Origin: a virus
Virus record (IMG/VR): IMGVR_UViG_3300014496_000009
Location: 1-20,926 of that record
DNA length: 20,926 nucleotides
Strand: one strand, 5' to 3'
Under the pieces are notes generated by a model. The model was given only the letters and a program-made list of their open reading frames with translations. It was not told the DNA's origin and searched no databases. The translations under genes and the position numbers were made by a program. Within the stretch, counting starts at the first letter, position 1, and each line of letters starts with the position of its first letter. This document shows positions 1 through 6,949 of the stretch, piece by piece.

Positions 1-635
1 CCACCAGACATTTCTTTATATTTGCATTTATTACAAATGTTTTCTCTCATTTTTACCCTCCTAAATTTAATCCCATTTTCTGAATAATCGTACTCTTTTA
101 ATATCATTTTTCTTCCTCTAGTTACTAACCGGCATACATAAGATTGTGATATACCTAATGTTTTGCCAATTTGTACTTGTTTTTGACCACTTACATATAA
201 ATCTAAAATATTCTTTGTCTGTAAAGGAAGTTTATCCAAAATTTCGTTCAAAGCAAATTCATTTAGCCAATCCTCTACGTTATCATTTTTTATCAATTTA
301 GATTGCAGAAAATCCCATAGATTATATTCGCCCTCATCACAAAAAGATTCTAATTTAGAAACAGCAATAGTTGATAGTTTATAAATTGGTTGTCTTATTG
401 TCATTAAAATTTCATTATCCATACATCTAATGCTGTAAGTGCTAAATTTAATTTGTCTGCCTATGTCAAATCTCAATGCTGCTTTTGTCAAGCCAAGTAA
501 ACACAAACTGTTTATTTCTTCTAATTCAATTTCAAAATTTATTCGTTTATACCATTTTGCAGCCATAAAATAGGCTAAACGGATATTATCTTCAACTAGG
601 CTTTTCTGATAGTCAGTAAATACATTTTTAGTCAT
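1..635 (-). CDS. Phage-encoded sigma-70 family RNA polymerase sigma factor (3' end outside window)
   Basis: The reading frame is open from an ATG at 635 to the window edge (211 codons, no stop). A GGAGG site lies 8 bases before the ATG. Residues about 10-85 look like sigma region 2: an N-terminal helix with DNIRLAYFMAAKWY, then a GLTKAALRFD stretch and KFSTYSIRCMDNEI, which matches the family's FSTYA..WI core. Residues about 145-185 look like region 4, with LDKLPLQTKNILDLYVSG followed by a helix-turn-helix containing IGKTLGISQSYVCRLV. It would redirect host RNA polymerase. It is last in the early operon, after the primase, so a switch to late transcription is plausible (inference). Oddity: near the edge the frame runs in phase through an AGGAGG plus ATG at 50, followed by a CxxC peptide, so a second in-frame product or a fused C-terminal tail is possible. 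Sigma assignment is confident; the C-terminus is unknown. Confidence 0.85.
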   Translation of the reverse strand, partial: MTKNVFTDYQKSLVEDNIRLAYFMAAKWYKRINFEIELEEINSLCLLGLTKAALRFDIGRQIKFSTYSIRCMDNEILMTIRQPIYKLSTIAVSKLESFCDEGEYNLWDFLQSKLIKNDNVEDWLNEFALNEILDKLPLQTKNILDLYVSGQKQVQIGKTLGISQSYVCRLVTRGRKMILKEYDYSENGIKFRRVKMRENICNKCKYKEMSG

Positions 636-705
636 TTGTCTTACCTCCATAAACAATTTGTCCACCTACCTTAAAATATTTGTCCACCCTTAAAAAGGCA
701 TTTGT
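634..705. repeat. Four ATTTGT-headed repeats at exact 22-bp spacing
   Basis: On the plus strand ATTTGT starts at 634, 656, 678 and 700, exactly 22 bp apart. The copies at 656 and 678 share 11 bases (ATTTGTCCACC). All four also share AA at unit positions 18-19, and three share CA at positions 8-9. The array covers the 3' end of the primase gene, the intergenic gap and the sigma start codon. It could bind a regulator or initiator on one face of the helix. Function is inferred only. Confidence 0.5.
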
Positions 706-2444
706 TCATAAGTTTCAATTAAGTCTTTTTTGTTCCAGCCAAAGCTTCTTTCATTTTCAAATTTTTCATATAGTCTTTTAGATTTCTTGGAAAATTGATA
801 ACCTCTTTCTACATCAACAAATCCATAATATCTATTTTTAGAAATAGTGATTGTCGAATCATAGTTGGAAAATATTGAATCATCCTTTTTTACTTTCTTA
901 ATCCAAAATTCATTAAATGCAGAATTTCTAATATCACCAGCACCAGAAATTACCTCACCGGATTTATTAGGATGAACAACTAAATTCAAAATTAAATTAT
1001 TATTCTTAATGAACAATCGTAATCTATCAACAAATATTGATTGTGCCCTATAGATGTCTTTGTTAAAATTGAATCTAACAGTCATTAAGTTATCAATTAT
1101 AAATATTCGACAATTAAATCGTTTATAAGCTTCTTCCATTAGTTCAAATATTTTATCTTCTTCATTCGTATTTGTATCTGTGTAAATATAAACTTTACCG
1201 TTAATCCATTCGTCAATTTTTTCAATTGTCTTTTTATCTGGAACGTATGAAGTAACATGTGTTTCTTTATCAATGCTTTCAATCATATTAGAATCTCCGG
1301 CAGCTTGACTATAAAGCCAAAGTTTAAAGAATCCACTCATTAATTCACCACTATATATAAAAATCTTATATCCCTTTTCAATACAAGTTAATAAAGTCTG
1401 AGATAAAACTGTTGATTTTCCAGAACCTCTTTCTCCTGTCCAAATGTTCAAAGAAGGGAATATATATCCACCAGCAAATTTGTCAATAATCGTTATTCCT
1501 GTAGGTATTCGTTCCATTTTTGCTGTGTCAACAATTGCAACATTAGCTAAATTTTCAATTCCTTCAACTTTTGGGTAAGCAGCTTTGGCAACCACATCAC
1601 GAATATATCTACTTCCAAATGTTACCAGTTCTTCGTTTACATCTTTAAGTTCATGTTTTACAACACGTGTTTTATATGGTTTAAATCTAATCATTAATTC
1701 AGCAGCTAATTTATCACCAGCTAAATCATTGTCAACATACAAAATCCATTCTTGTACATCATTAACAAAATCATAGGAATTTTCTAACCATGTAAGGTCA
1801 TTAGTGCCACTCGGTATACTCACTACATTCGTTTCTCCGGCTTCTAAGCAACTTAGGCTGTCAATCATACCCTCACATAGGATAACTGGCTTAGAAGTAT
1901 CAATTTGCTTCATATTCCATAATATGTGTTTACCTCCTACCTCTTTCCATTCTTTCATTTCCATTTTTCCGTTTTTCATCTCTGGTTTTCTAGCTAAACG
2001 AATTTTATTCATTACCAGATTACCATTCTCGAAAAACTGAAAAACTGCATTACTTCCATAACTTTTTACTCCGGCTTTAACCAATGTCTTTTCGCTAATT
2101 CCTCTACCATTGAAATAGTTAATAACATTAAGATTTAATTCTGTGATAGTATATTTAGGTTTTATATATTCCTGTGTAGGTTTTACATATCTGTTATTAT
2201 TTTTCAGAAATTCTTCCATGTAATCGGCTTTTAAATTGTATCTATCACATAATTCTTTAAATGTTCCATGACTTCCACACTTCCCCCTTAAACAATTGTA
2301 AGTATGTTTTTTAGTGTTAATAGAGAATGTAAACTGGTCTTGATGTTGACCACCATTGCAGAATAAACAATACTTAGATTCAATTTCGTCACCTTTAACT
2401 TTTATTTCTGTAAAATAAATCTTTGCAAATTCTCTTTCATCCAA
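690..2444 (-). CDS. Bifunctional DNA primase-helicase (zinc finger, TOPRIM, RecA-like/DnaB-type ATPase)
   Basis: This protein would make RNA primers and unwind the fork, in the manner of T7 gp4. Numbering below is from the TTG at 2450. A zinc-binding site is formed by C28-x2-C31 and C53-x4-C58. A TOPRIM domain follows, with CEG near residue 191 and a YVDNDLAGD acidic motif near 237-245. A helicase domain has Walker A GERGSGKST near 339-347 and a Walker B-like CRIFIIDNL near 447-455. The TTG at 2444 is preferred because AGGTGG lies 7 bases upstream of it; the TTG at 2450 is only 1 base from that site. No in-frame ATG occurs nearby. It follows the replication initiator by a few bases and is probably co-translated. 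Length of about 584 residues suits phage primase-helicases. Confidence 0.92.
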   Translation of the reverse strand: MDEREFAKIYFTEIKVKGDEIESKYCLFCNGGQHQDQFTFSINTKKHTYNCLRGKCGSHGTFKELCDRYNLKADYMEEFLKNNNRYVKPTQEYIKPKYTITELNLNVINYFNGRGISEKTLVKAGVKSYGSNAVFQFFENGNLVMNKIRLARKPEMKNGKMEMKEWKEVGGKHILWNMKQIDTSKPVILCEGMIDSLSCLEAGETNVVSIPSGTNDLTWLENSYDFVNDVQEWILYVDNDLAGDKLAAELMIRFKPYKTRVVKHELKDVNEELVTFGSRYIRDVVAKAAYPKVEGIENLANVAIVDTAKMERIPTGITIIDKFAGGYIFPSLNIWTGERGSGKSTVLSQTLLTCIEKGYKIFIYSGELMSGFFKLWLYSQAAGDSNMIESIDKETHVTSYVPDKKTIEKIDEWINGKVYIYTDTNTNEEDKIFELMEEAYKRFNCRIFIIDNLMTVRFNFNKDIYRAQSIFVDRLRLFIKNNNLILNLVVHPNKSGEVISGAGDIRNSAFNEFWIKKVKKDDSIFSNYDSTITISKNRYYGFVDVERGYQFSKKSKRLYEKFENERSFGWNKKDLIETYEQMPF

Positions 2445-2455
2445 CTTCAACCCAC

Positions 2456-3133
2456 CTATACAATTTTATTTTTATAAGCGATTTTCTTTTCTTGGTTTAA
2501 GTAACCTTCAAATTTATTACCGAAAAGTGTTTCTGGTCTTAAAAACTTTTCCCAATCAGTACCTATCCATTCGGCACATTTTATATCTATAACTTTTTTA
2601 AAATCTTCTAAGATAAATTTCTCGTTTTGTCTTGCTGTTATTAAAGAAATATTTTTAGTAGTAGTAGATTTATAATTCTTAGAAGTCTTTAAATTTAGAT
2701 AATTTATTACATCAGAAACAACTATATATATATTATTTTCTTTATTACCTTTATTGGTAGTGTCCTTTTGTTGTCCTTTTGTTGTCCTTTTAGTGTCCTT
2801 TTTTTCTTCTACGTTTTGCCAAAGTGAGTAATTGACTATGTTTATGGTACTTTTTCTGTTGTCCGATTTTAATTCAATCATTGAATCATTTTGTAACAGG
2901 ATTAAAAAGTCTTTTACCTTGTGTCTACTCCATCCCCAAGATTCAGAAAGGTTCAAAATTGAAGTTGTAAAATTACCTCTTTCTTGAATTTCTCCTTTAT
3001 ATTCGTGCGATAAATAACTCGTTCTTAATAATAAATCTATCCATGCTTGACCTTTAGAAAATGGAGTAATTTTCCATAACCAATGGTCTTGAAGTTCCCT
3101 GTGTAAACTTATATATCCTTTTCCTTCTTCCAT
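2456..3133 (-). CDS. Phage replication initiator / replisome organizer (DnaD-like N-terminus, conserved phage C-terminal domain)
   Basis: The N-terminal part (residues about 1-115) opens with GYISLHRELQDHWLWK and contains a winged-helix pattern (NLSESWGWSRHKVKDFL), as in Firmicute phage replisome organizers. A Lys/Thr/Gln/Asn-rich linker follows (about 115-140). The C-terminal part has VINYLNLKTSKNYKST, ISLITARQNE and WEKFLRPETLFGNKFEGYL, the signature of the conserved phage C-terminal domain (Phg_2220_C type). Such proteins bind the phage origin and load the helicase. The linker-coding DNA carries four 11-bp iterons next to an AT-rich stretch, the usual position of origins in this class. The gene starts with ATG behind AAGGTGGTG and lies between the Rad52-like gene and the primase. 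Confidence 0.88.
   Translation of the reverse strand: MEEGKGYISLHRELQDHWLWKITPFSKGQAWIDLLLRTSYLSHEYKGEIQERGNFTTSILNLSESWGWSRHKVKDFLILLQNDSMIELKSDNRKSTINIVNYSLWQNVEEKKDTKRTTKGQQKDTTNKGNKENNIYIVVSDVINYLNLKTSKNYKSTTTKNISLITARQNEKFILEDFKKVIDIKCAEWIGTDWEKFLRPETLFGNKFEGYLNQEKKIAYKNKIV
2720..2804. other. Candidate replication origin: 11-bp iterons plus AT-rich unwinding stretch
   Basis: On the plus strand TGTCCTTTT starts at 2761, 2772, 2783 and 2794, four copies with an exact 11-bp period (one helical turn). Next to them, at about 2720-2752, is a nearly pure A/T stretch with a run of alternating TA. The array lies in the linker-coding part of the initiator gene, where lambda-like and Firmicute phage origins often sit. 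The repeats also encode a Lys/Thr/Gln-rich linker, so simple low-complexity coding is the alternative explanation. Confidence 0.6.
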
Positions 3134-3145
3134 ATCACCACCTTC

Positions 3146-3778
3146 TTATATTTTGCTAATTTTCAATCTCAAAGCTTCATATTCTTCTATTGTTAACTCT
3201 GCAATTTCAACTTTTTTATAATCTTTTAAAACAGTTGCTTTTAATCTTCTGGTGGATAATTTGTGTTCAAGTGCAAATTTTATTAAATCTTCAACTTTTT
3301 CTTGCGAAGTTGGCAAATTATTTTTATTCGGTTCATTTTTTGGCAGCGCCCATGATGGAAGTTTTGGAATTTCAGAAAGATACTTTTCGTTTTTAAGTGG
3401 AACCCATGTTTGAGGAAGTTTATACAGATACCTTCCTATTCCCCACTGGTATGCACATCTTTTCATGGCATCTGATAAACCACCTTTTGTAGCTTCTGTC
3501 TGGCTATCATCAGAACCATCATATTTAGTTACCCACTGATTCTTTTGAGAATCCCATACACTGATACCACAAATTTGACTTGTATTTTTCCAGATTAGAA
3601 ATTCATTCTTCCATCCAAAAATACCAAACACATCATCAAGCCTGTTTTGAATTGCCCTATTTGTCACATAAGCAAGTGCTAAGCCTTTTGTTTTATCCTT
3701 AGTTGTACTTCCAACTCTCCACTCAATTTCACTCTCTTTAAATGGTTCTTGTAATTTATCTATAATAGAATCATTCAT
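3146..3778 (-). CDS. Rad52/Rad22-family single-strand annealing protein
   Basis: It anneals complementary single strands in phage recombination and repair. The family core spans residues about 10-130: an N-terminal EPFKESEIEWRVGST, then LALAYVTNRAIQNRLDDVFG and GWKNEF. The most typical segment follows, SDDSQTEATKGGLSDAMKRC then AYQWGIGRYLY, as in phage Rad52 homologs. The C-terminal 70 residues are a charged tail without a clear domain. The ATG overlaps the stop of the Gp157 gene by 4 bases, so translation is coupled. Length of 210 residues is normal for phage members. It stands between Gp157 and the initiator in a classic Firmicute phage recombination-replication operon. Confidence 0.9.
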   Translation of the reverse strand: MNDSIIDKLQEPFKESEIEWRVGSTTKDKTKGLALAYVTNRAIQNRLDDVFGIFGWKNEFLIWKNTSQICGISVWDSQKNQWVTKYDGSDDSQTEATKGGLSDAMKRCAYQWGIGRYLYKLPQTWVPLKNEKYLSEIPKLPSWALPKNEPNKNNLPTSQEKVEDLIKFALEHKLSTRRLKATVLKDYKKVEIAELTIEEYEALRLKISKI

Positions 3779-4263
3779 CTTATTCTCAATCCTTCCGATT
3801 GTTTTATTTCACAACCTTTAACTTTTATATTTGCTTTTAAATCTGCTAACAATTCTTTCTTGTCTAAAACTGGCAATTGTTTGATAAAGTATTTTTTAGG
3901 TATAATAGATTCATCAATTACATTTACAGATGGTGGATTGAACTGTATACCAAGAGAAAAAAGAGGTGTCTTTAATTTTTTTATATTCATTGTTAATAAT
4001 TGCTGGTACATATATTCTTTAATTTGTAATTTACTATTTTCTTTAGCTTTCTTCCTATCTTGTAGTCTTGTTATTTCTGCTTTTAAACCTTCTGAATCAG
4101 CATCAATATTTCTCAACATTTTACACATAGATTCGATTTTATCTGTTAAATCAGTTTCAGATATTTCTTCCATAGCAGCAATTAAATCTTCTTTTGGTGT
4201 AGTTTCTTCATCTAGCATACTTTGTAAATTCATATATCTTTCTGTAATATCATAAAGTTTCAT
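3775..4263 (-). CDS. Siphovirus Gp157-like protein
   Basis: The 162-residue protein starts MKLYDITERYMNLQ, contains an acidic helix and then a coiled coil (about residues 40-95, with LKAEITRLQDRKKAKENSK). It ends in a beta-rich part with LKTPLFSLGIQFNPPSVNV and IPKKYF. This is the layout of the Gp157 family, found next to phage annealing proteins; its molecular role is not settled. The ATG follows AAAGGATG. The gene start overlaps the preceding 46-residue ORF by 14 bases, and its end overlaps the Rad52-like gene by 4 bases, which supports one coupled operon. Confidence 0.85.
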   Translation of the reverse strand: MKLYDITERYMNLQSMLDEETTPKEDLIAAMEEISETDLTDKIESMCKMLRNIDADSEGLKAEITRLQDRKKAKENSKLQIKEYMYQQLLTMNIKKLKTPLFSLGIQFNPPSVNVIDESIIPKKYFIKQLPVLDKKELLADLKANIKVKGCEIKQSEGLRIR

Positions 4264-4390
4264 TTTTAATCATCCTTTCTTTTATTAATTCTTCTCTTTT
4301 ATTGTTCTCTGTTCCCTCAATCAAGAATTTCATCAATTCTTTTTTTAGATACGGAAGTCTTTCTGGATTAACTATTATGCACTTAACCAT
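4250..4390 (-). CDS. Small hypothetical early protein (46 aa)
   Basis: This ORF starts with an ATG that overlaps the stop of the Cro-like gene and ends 14 bases inside the Gp157 gene, so it fills the gap exactly. A GGAGAGGTG site lies about 8-10 bases upstream of the ATG. The product begins MVKCIIVNPERLPYLKKEL and then turns into a charged helix rich in Glu and Lys. No domain is recognised. Its tight fit between two real genes, with a ribosome binding site, is the main support; codon use is too short a sample to judge. Confidence 0.6.
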   Translation of the reverse strand: MVKCIIVNPERLPYLKKELMKFLIEGTENNKREELIKERMIKNETL

Positions 4391-4601
4391 TTTTAACGCA
4401 CCTCTCCAAATCGGCTTTAGTAACGTCTAGCAAATGACTTAAAATGTCTATTCTTTCGTCTGTAAGATACAACCCAGATTTTTCAATTCTGCTATATTGT
4501 CTACAACCTAGACCAAGCGCTTTAGCAACATAGTTAGTCATCAATCCTTTGCCTATCCTCATTTCTCTTAATGTAAGATGTGTTTTAGTTGGAATTGCCA
4601 T
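4383..4601 (-). CDS. Cro-like XRE-family transcriptional regulator
   Basis: The 72-residue protein is one helix-turn-helix domain: LTLREMRIGKGLMTNYVAKA, then LGLGCRQYSRIEKSGLYLTD, then a last helix (ILSHLLDVTKADLERC). ATG at 4601 follows a GGAGG site. It is the first gene of the early minus-strand operon and diverges from the plus-strand repressor, which is the standard Cro position in temperate phages. It would repress the repressor promoter and dampen early transcription (inference from position). An activator or excisionase role cannot be excluded. Confidence 0.8.
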   Translation of the reverse strand: MAIPTKTHLTLREMRIGKGLMTNYVAKALGLGCRQYSRIEKSGLYLTDERIDILSHLLDVTKADLERCVKNG

Positions 4602-4641
4602 TATTTTCTATTACCTCCATTTATTATTAAATTATGATTTT

Positions 4642-4670
4642 ATTATGACTTTATTTGCGACTATTGTAAA
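4642..4670 (-). promoter_or_regulatory. Early (Cro-side) promoter
   Basis: On the minus strand TTTACA (4670-4665) is followed after exactly 17 bases by CATAAT (4647-4642); each hexamer matches the consensus at five of six positions. It points to the Cro-like gene 40 bases downstream. A candidate operator (4653-4671) covers its -35 and spacer. Confidence 0.6.
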
Positions 4671-4830
4671 TAACCAATTTTATCCAAATAAACCAATCTA
4701 ATGAAACTATTTGTACGGTTCTTGGATTATATCCTACTTTCTCATTGCAACTATTTATTCTAGTTATGCACAGTAAATTATTTTTTACAGTATATTTATA
4801 ATTAATTGTCCAATGTCTTGATTTACGACT
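4653..4830. promoter_or_regulatory. Candidate repressor/Cro operators in the divergent region
   Basis: Three related sites occur in the 278-bp space between the divergent genes: ATTTGCGACTATTG at 4653, CATTGCAACTATTT at 4743 and ATTTACGACTTAAA at 4821. The first covers the Cro promoter -35; the third covers the repressor promoter -35. The shared core is TTRCRACT. A fourth similar site (AATTGCGACATTAT) lies at 6927 by the micro-gene. Binding is inferred from position and similarity only. Confidence 0.4.
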
Positions 4831-4851
4831 TAAATTATTGTAATATATTAT
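4822..4851 (+). promoter_or_regulatory. Repressor-recombinase promoter
   Basis: TTTACG at 4822-4827 and TATTAT at 4846-4851 are 18 bases apart. An alternative pair, TTGATT at 4818 and TAATAT at 4841, has a 17-base gap. Either would start transcription shortly before the AAGGAG at 4863. The exact hexamers are uncertain, but a promoter here is required by the gene order. Confidence 0.5.
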
Positions 4852-4879
4852 TATAAGAAAGCAAGGAGTGATAGCGTTT

Positions 4880-5251
4880 ATGGATTTTAAAGATAAGCTT
4901 AAGCAATTTAGATTGAAAAGCAATTTAACGCAAGAAGAATTAGCAAAGAAATTAGATGTCACAAGAACACGAATAACCGACACAGAAAGTGGCAGAGTTC
5001 AAGGAAACTTAAAATTTATAACAAATTTATCTAAAATTTCTATGCGCCCATTAGCGTATTGGATTGATGGTACATTTGAGGATGAATATAAACCATATGA
5101 AGCACTTGATGTTCTAGTTGACAATCTGATTGATGCTGGATTAATAGAAGAAAACAAAGATGTTGATGATAATGTTGCTGTTTTATTATTGAATATGTTA
5201 AAAAAAGAAACTAATTTAAAAATAAGAATTAAAAAGGAAATGAAAAAATGA
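4880..5251 (+). CDS. XRE-family phage repressor without a peptidase domain
   Basis: Residues 1-60 are a helix-turn-helix: DFKDKLKQFRLKSNLTQEEL, then AKKLDVTRTRITDTESGRVQ. The remaining 60 residues are an acidic and helical tail (YEALDVLVDNLIDAGLIEEN) and a Lys-rich end. No S24/LexA autocleavage domain is present, so induction would not be by RecA-stimulated self-cleavage of this protein. ATG at 4880 is preferred: AAGGAG at 4863 lies 11 bases upstream, whereas a GTG at 4868 overlaps that site. The stop overlaps the recombinase ATG (ATGA), so the two are made together. Divergence from a Cro-like gene supports the immunity-repressor role. Confidence 0.8.
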   Translation: MDFKDKLKQFRLKSNLTQEELAKKLDVTRTRITDTESGRVQGNLKFITNLSKISMRPLAYWIDGTFEDEYKPYEALDVLVDNLIDAGLIEENKDVDDNVAVLLLNMLKKETNLKIRIKKEMKK

Positions 5252-6723
5252 GAGTAGCAATTTATGTTAGAAAGTCTGTGCATAAAGATGATTCTGTTTC
5301 CTTAGAAACGCAAATAGAAAGTTGTAAAGAATTTTTAAACTTAAAATATAAGGATTATGATTTTGAAGTTTTTGAGGATGATGGAAAAAGTGGTGGCGAT
5401 ATGAACAGACCAGCGTTTATTACAATGATGAAGTTAATAGATATGAAAAAGTTTGATATGTTGATTGTATATAAAACAGATAGGTTCAGCAGAAACACAA
5501 TTGATGGTTTAACTGTCATTAAGCATTTGAGAGAAATAAATGTAGAATATATAAGCACAAAAGAGGATTATGATACGACAACTACGACTGGTTATATGGT
5601 AATAACAATATTATTATCTTTAGGAGAAAAAGAAAGAAGTGATGTTAAGATAAGAGTTAATGATGCAATGTTAACATTAAATACAAAAGGTTGTTGGACT
5701 GGTGGTAAAACACCAGTAGGATTCAATATAATCAAAATAGATGGAAAAACATATTTACAAAATAATCCAGATGAAAATGATTTTGTAATAGATATGTATG
5801 GAATATATGCTAAGTCAGTTTCTCTATACGCAGCACATTATATATTAAAAAATAAATATCCAAAATTAGAATCTGTAAATATAGAAAATCTTAAAACAAG
5901 ACTAAGAAGTGTAATGTATGTAAAATCTTCATACAAAGTTAACAACTTTTTAGGGTTGAACAATTGGCAAGTATTAGGTGAACCTAACGGTAACGGATAT
6001 TTAAAATATACCCCAAAGGGAAAAGAAAAGATTGCTGTAGTAAGTAAACATTCCGGCATTATAGATGAGGATTTATGGATTCAAACACAAATAAGATTAA
6101 TGAATAAAAAGGAAGAACATTTCAGAAGACCATCTAAAACTTATTGGCTATGTGGGATATTAAAATGTCCAATATGTGGAAGTAACGTCAACATAATAAA
6201 CTCAAATAATCACAGATATTATGTATGTAGCAAAAGAGTTAATAGGGGAATAAAAGGTGTCGGAAATTGCACAAATAGTAAATATTTGAAAGCAGAGGAA
6301 ATTGAAAGTAAAGTTAATGAAGCATTGAATAATATAGAATCAAAAGATGATTTTATAAATGAGTTTACAAAACCATCTTTTAAAGATAATAATTATTTAG
6401 TCTTAGAAAAGGAAAATAAGAAAATAGATACTAGAATTAATAATTTAATAAGCCAAATAATGGATATGTCTAACGAATCAGCAGTATTATTTAAAGCTAA
6501 AATAAATGAATTAAGCTATGAAAAACTTACAAATAATATAAAAATAGATGAATTAAAAGCAAAAGAATTAGAATGTACACCTAATTTAGATAAATTATTT
6601 GAATCTTTAAACGGTTTTAAAAAATCACATAATGCTTTAGATAAAAGAAATTGGTTACGAATAATTTTCAAATCAATTACTTATAACCCAGTGACAGACA
6701 CAGTTTCACTAATAATCAATTAG
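5248..6723 (+). CDS. Large serine recombinase (phage integrase)
   Basis: This 491-residue protein would integrate and excise the phage. The catalytic domain holds the nucleophile in YVRKS (Ser10), the FEDDGKSGGDMNRPAF loop, and YKTDRFSRN near residues 75-83. GEKERSD and the start of the long helix follow. The recombinase domain starts near GKTPVGFNI. A zinc ribbon is formed by C307, C310, C327 and C341, followed by a Glu/Lys-rich coiled coil (about 375-450), as in serine integrases. Translation starts by a 4-base overlap with the repressor, so repressor and integrase are made from one message. All catalytic landmarks are present and the frame is intact. A transposon-type recombinase is the alternative; the flanking phage modules favour integrase. 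Confidence 0.93.
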   Translation: MRVAIYVRKSVHKDDSVSLETQIESCKEFLNLKYKDYDFEVFEDDGKSGGDMNRPAFITMMKLIDMKKFDMLIVYKTDRFSRNTIDGLTVIKHLREINVEYISTKEDYDTTTTTGYMVITILLSLGEKERSDVKIRVNDAMLTLNTKGCWTGGKTPVGFNIIKIDGKTYLQNNPDENDFVIDMYGIYAKSVSLYAAHYILKNKYPKLESVNIENLKTRLRSVMYVKSSYKVNNFLGLNNWQVLGEPNGNGYLKYTPKGKEKIAVVSKHSGIIDEDLWIQTQIRLMNKKEEHFRRPSKTYWLCGILKCPICGSNVNIINSNNHRYYVCSKRVNRGIKGVGNCTNSKYLKAEEIESKVNEALNNIESKDDFINEFTKPSFKDNNYLVLEKENKKIDTRINNLISQIMDMSNESAVLFKAKINELSYEKLTNNIKIDELKAKELECTPNLDKLFESLNGFKKSHNALDKRNWLRIIFKSITYNPVTDTVSLIIN

Positions 6724-6725
6724 TT

Positions 6726-6769
6726 ATCGCCCCGACGATAAGAGGGCAGGCTTTTAACTTCGGGGCGAT
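6726..6769. repeat. GC-rich 10-bp perfect inverted repeat just after the recombinase stop
   Basis: ATCGCCCCGA (6726-6735) and TCGGGGCGAT (6760-6769) are perfect inverted arms around a 24-base centre, 2 bases after the recombinase stop codon. The GC content stands out from the AT-rich surroundings. There is no T-run behind it, so it is not a standard terminator. It could be an RNA hairpin at the end of the integrase message, or part of the phage attachment site. Confidence 0.6.
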
Positions 6770-6787
6770 TAACATTTATAAAGAATT

Positions 6788-6821
6788 AAGCTTATAGTTG
6801 TTAGCATACAATTATAAGCTT
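6788..6821. terminator. Two-way intrinsic terminator between recombinase and micro-gene
   Basis: AAGCTTATA (6788-6796) pairs with TATAAGCTT (6813-6821). The stem extends inward by a G-T pair and four further pairs to about 14 bp, closing on a 6-base loop. On the plus strand TCTTTTATTTTA follows. On the minus strand a T-rich TTCTTTAT follows. It would end both the recombinase message and the convergent micro-gene message. Confidence 0.75.
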
Positions 6822-6825
6822 TCTT

Positions 6826-6909
6826 TTATTTTATATTTTCTATTTCCTCTAAGAGTTGTTCCAGTGTTTCAACTAAATCAATAAATTCTTTGCTACAATT
6901 GTTATCCAA
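6826..6909 (-). CDS. Candidate micro-gene encoding a 27-residue acidic peptide
   Basis: A TTG at 6909 stands 6 bases behind a perfect AGGAGG (6921-6916). The frame runs 27 codons to a TAA at 6826 and encodes an acidic amphipathic helix: MDNNCSKEF, then IDLVETLEQLLEEIENIK. A promoter (6950-6978) lies upstream and the two-way terminator immediately downstream, so promoter, ribosome site, ORF and terminator form a complete one-gene unit. A candidate operator (6927-6940) sits between promoter and ORF. No family is recognised. It may instead be a small RNA. It lacks an ATG and is too short for statistical coding evidence. Confidence 0.45.
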   Translation of the reverse strand: MDNNCSKEFIDLVETLEQLLEEIENIK

Positions 6910-6949
6910 TTTAATCCTCCTAAGTAAATTGCGACATTATCATATTCTT

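Noticed and set aside
2720-2804. CRISPR array
   Set aside because: The repeats are 11 bp with no unique spacers and lie within a coding gene.
3860-4255. 131-codon plus-strand ORF opposite Gp157
   Set aside because: It is antisense to a well-supported gene, has low-complexity hydrophobic/Ser content and no ribosome site.
4868-4882. GTG at 4868 as repressor start
   Set aside because: It overlaps the AAGGAG ribosome site; the ATG at 4880 has proper spacing.
4651-4983. 110-codon minus-strand ORF over the repressor start and divergent promoters
   Set aside because: It covers the regulatory region and the repressor's HTH codons and has no domain or ribosome site.
5248-6723. Serine recombinase as part of a transposon or IS
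   Set aside because: No flanking terminal repeats or cargo are seen, and it is coupled to a phage repressor, so integrase is the simpler reading.
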